DNA from: CAIKKG01 sp037444725
GTDB lineage: Bacteria > Patescibacteriota > Minisyncoccia > UBA6257 > GWB1-50-10
NCBI GenBank assembly: GCA_037444725.1
Contig: JBBILW010000019.1
Span: 1-14,620 of the forward strand
Direction: 5' to 3'
Length of the DNA: 14,620 bases
The notes under the pieces are model-generated. The model saw only the letters and a list, made by a program, of their open reading frames with translations. It was not told where the DNA came from and did not search any database. Positions 13,701 to 14,620 of this stretch are shown here, one piece after another. Position 1 is the first letter of the stretch. Every line of letters starts with the position of its first letter. A program made the translations under genes and the position numbers.

Positions 13701-14212
13701 CCGAAATGTTAAATCCCGGCGAAGTCTGTAATATTGCCCTCAAAGATATCGAGCGCCTCGCAGTAAACAAAAACATTACCATTAACAAGCAGATTGCAAA
13801 GGATATTCCTGAAATAAGCGCAGATGCGGGCCTCCTGCAGATCATATTACAGAACATCATCACGAATGCGGTGGAGTACACGAAAGACAATGGCACGGTC
13901 ACCGTCATTATGAGAAAACAGGGTGACGACCTCTATTTCTCGGTGGCGGATACGGGCGTGGGCATCCCCGCCGCTGACCAAGACAAGATATTCGGAAAAA
14001 TGTACCGCGCCGATAACGCACGCGACATTAAGACGTACGGTACGGGTCTCGGTCTCTATATCGTGAAGGCTATTATTGATGAAATTAAGGGCAAGGTATG
14101 GTTCGACTCAGTGGAAAACAAGGGAACCACATTCTACGTGACCATCCCCCTCTCGGGCATGACGCCAAGAAAGGGCACAAAAATGCTCACTATCATGAAT
14201 GACGTGGTATAA
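10781..14212 (+). CDS. Membrane sensor histidine kinase, CHASE-PAS-PAS-GAF-PAS-HisKA-HATPase
   Basis: A 1143-residue sensor kinase. Transmembrane helix 1 at 7-30; an external CHASE-type sensor about 65-240 (YITPYKGAELLMGEDVLMN, then ARDTGTFATTKPLV); transmembrane helix 2 at 316-337; PAS domains about 355-472 and 482-598; a GAF domain about 605-768; a third PAS about 776-893; HisKA with SLASHQLRTPITAI (phospho-acceptor H910); and a HATPase with N-box IILQNIITNAVEYT (1021-1034), DTGVGIP (1057-1063) and GTGLGLYI (1087-1094). All catalytic boxes are intact. It has no receiver domain of its own, while receiver-only genes lie immediately before and after. It would sense a ligand outside the cell and further cues inside. 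No Shine-Dalgarno sequence precedes the ATG; the start is set by the first transmembrane helix. Confidence 0.94.
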   Translation: MTKSRTSFIVWASLLLLSLAAGFYTYSYIYKGFTKEAVGRFEEEAKRVYANVLEKEGLDDYARTLSNISGLFGASVSVERNEFEEFISKSQFASLFPATKSFSYIRRVTNAEKDAFVRATKRDESIRKGGYPDFSIFPKGTRSEYYVTTYITPYKGAELLMGEDVLMNSSAQSAIETARDTGTFATTKPLVYDDKNYFMIVLPIYKNGAPITTVSERREAITGFAAATIDPEAFIVPALSEIDSAVKKIRLYTFETDTETGASQNLIYSYNNTEGEQEDLIAQSYVFKVGNTNWMLSIAESATDELYPLEKQTAYFGGIGVFAIFLLVGGALFQIIASRNRSIIAAKELSKNLREVEHFLTESSSDITISIDTENRITAMNDAAIHLLGYSPDDVLGAHIGETGIIASNSLVTALKAIERVLKGESMGPIELMFIRHMDGLIIAEATMVKISEENETKGVRITLHNITTRKHAENALARSPAEFVAFANDSLDMLLVIADNKIVFANKTCESDLKYSGEELQKMRFDATGLVTRESMPTIEANMKHLLYEGVSHESECALFTKDRQRIYAMMSMSRIKWNNADAILLVARDISARKRLEQRATMENAVAKTITESAEETNIAKKLLENIGSTFHWQLGDIWMENKATNQLELFEIWSQPGYDLSSLESKIRSLKFKKGEGLPGEVWKSGKPKWIASINEVKTFIRAPESKAAKLDTAFAFPLIVGQTTVGVAEFFTDSKSEKLNNELVEVFLSIGATLGQFIRQRIANEEIRKRNVDLQKFLLAVEWTEDAVVITDEDAIVQYANRAAEKMNGYPRSEMLGQKSGKLWGGLMPKEYYEDMWHTIKTLHRPFTGEIRNRRKNGEEYLALMNISPVFDENGVPKFFVATERDITREKEIDRAKTEFVSLASHQLRTPITAINWYAEMLLGGDVGKITQKQRMYLEEIYNGGRRLVMLVNSLLNVSRVELGTFVIQPEMLNPGEVCNIALKDIERLAVNKNITINKQIAKDIPEISADAGLLQIILQNIITNAVEYTKDNGTVTVIMRKQGDDLYFSVADTGVGIPAADQDKIFGKMYRADNARDIKTYGTGLGLYIVKAIIDEIKGKVWFDSVENKGTTFYVTIPLSGMTPRKGTKMLTIMNDVV

Positions 14213-14213
14213 T
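14205..14213 (+). promoter_or_regulatory. Extended -10 promoter (TGG-TATAAT) overlapping the kinase stop codon
   Basis: TGG (14205-14207) plus TATAAT (14208-14213) form an extended -10 element. The TAA stop of the kinase (14210-14212) lies inside it. The transcript would start near 14220, with a leader of about 23 bases. AAAAAGGG (14216-14223) is too far from the ATG at 14243 to be a normal ribosome-binding site. Confidence 0.5.
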
Positions 14214-14242
14214 AGCAAAAAGGGTCGAAAACTAAACTTACT

Positions 14243-14620
14243 ATGGCTGACAACGAAAAAATCGTATTGGTAATCGAAGATCACGTACCGGTGAGAGTCG
14301 CGCTCGTCGATAAACTGAAGAAGGAAGGTGTGAAGACCCTCGAAGCGAAAGATGGGGAGGAAGGATTGCAGATGGCGCTCGACAAGAAGCCCGACCTCAT
14401 CCTTTTGGACCTTATCATGCCGCGCATGTCGGGAATGGCAATGCTCGAGAAGCTTCGAAAAGACGAATGGGGCAAGCACGTACCGGTCATCATCCTCACG
14501 AACCTGAACCCTGATGACAAGATTATGAGGGAAGTGATTGAAACCGAACCCGCCTACTATCTTGTGAAAGCGGACTGGAAGATTGAAGACGTGGTGGCAA
14601 AAGCGAAAGACTTCCTCGCA
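14243..14620 (+). CDS. Receiver-domain response regulator, truncated by the window end
   Basis: Open from the ATG at 14243 to the last base (126 codons). A full receiver domain is visible: acidic pair E12-D13 (VIEDH), phospho-acceptor D56 (ILLDLIMP), Thr86 (IILTN) and Lys109 (YLVKA). It resembles the regulator at 10366 in layout, including the LSN/LTNL stretch after beta-4. By residue 126 (KAKDFLA) the last receiver helix is nearly finished, so it could be receiver-only like its paralogue or could carry an output domain beyond the window. Its promoter overlaps the kinase stop, suggesting it can be transcribed apart from the kinase. Likely a second partner of that kinase. Confidence 0.93.
   Translation, partial: MADNEKIVLVIEDHVPVRVALVDKLKKEGVKTLEAKDGEEGLQMALDKKPDLILLDLIMPRMSGMAMLEKLRKDEWGKHVPVIILTNLNPDDKIMREVIETEPAYYLVKADWKIEDVVAKAKDFLA

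Noticed and set aside
1859..14212. Reassigned UGA codon, as in some CPR lineages
   Set aside because: All complete genes read through with the standard code, with TAA or TAG stops and no in-frame TGA that would need to be sense. Absence of TGA stops in seven genes is too few to be meaningful.

Overview
The window looks like chromosomal DNA from an uncultivated bacterium of the Candidate Phyla Radiation (Patescibacteria, probably a Parcubacteria-type lineage). The placement is an inference from gene content. The pointers are an IleRS of the 'PGIHH' type carrying a histidine-phosphatase insertion, an ECF-type sigma factor paired with a three-helix membrane protein, a dockerin/cohesin surface-protein pair, receiver-only response regulators around a large sensor kinase, and start codons that mostly lack Shine-Dalgarno sequences. 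The standard code fits: all seven complete genes end in TAA or TAG, none in TGA, and none needs TGA reassignment.

Layout. Bases 1-1746 (minus strand) hold the first 582 codons of isoleucyl-tRNA synthetase, cut by the window edge inside an inserted histidine-phosphatase domain. A divergent promoter region (1747-1858) separates it from a plus-strand operon: an ECF-like sigma factor (1859-2431), an 8-bp-overlapping membrane protein that is probably its anti-sigma partner (2424-3143), and a small secreted, very basic protein (3205-3432). A near-perfect bidirectional terminator follows (3467-3491). After a 180-base spacer containing a dyad and a direct repeat comes a 1629-residue secreted protein (3673-8562): signal peptide, beta-rich N-terminal half, seven Ig-like repeats with an exact 999-nt higher-order period, and a C-terminal type I dockerin. 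Eighteen bases later a membrane-anchored protein (8581-10311) carries an N-terminal cohesin, Ig-like spacers, one transmembrane helix and a cytoplasmic helical tail. Next are a receiver-only response regulator (10366-10731), a CHASE-PAS-PAS-GAF-PAS hybrid-sensor-type histidine kinase (10781-14212, no receiver of its own), and a second receiver-only regulator (14243 to the edge).

How the genes may work together. The simplest reading is a cell-surface module. The dockerin protein is exported and held at the envelope by the cohesin of its neighbour, which crosses the membrane and exposes a helical tail to the cytoplasm. The sigma/membrane-protein pair and the two-component genes next to it could sense envelope or external signals. 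The cohesin-dockerin pairing is inferred from adjacency and recognisable domains; the link to the signalling genes is only proximity.

A recurring feature is the start signal. ileS, the dockerin gene and the cohesin gene each have a TACAAT/TATAAT box ending 6-7 bases before the ATG, so transcription should begin at or next to the start codon (leaderless mRNA). The ileS example has a full TTGATA-17 bp-TACAAT promoter. No stretch above 300 bases lacks a gene. No tRNA, rRNA, insertion sequence or CRISPR array was seen.
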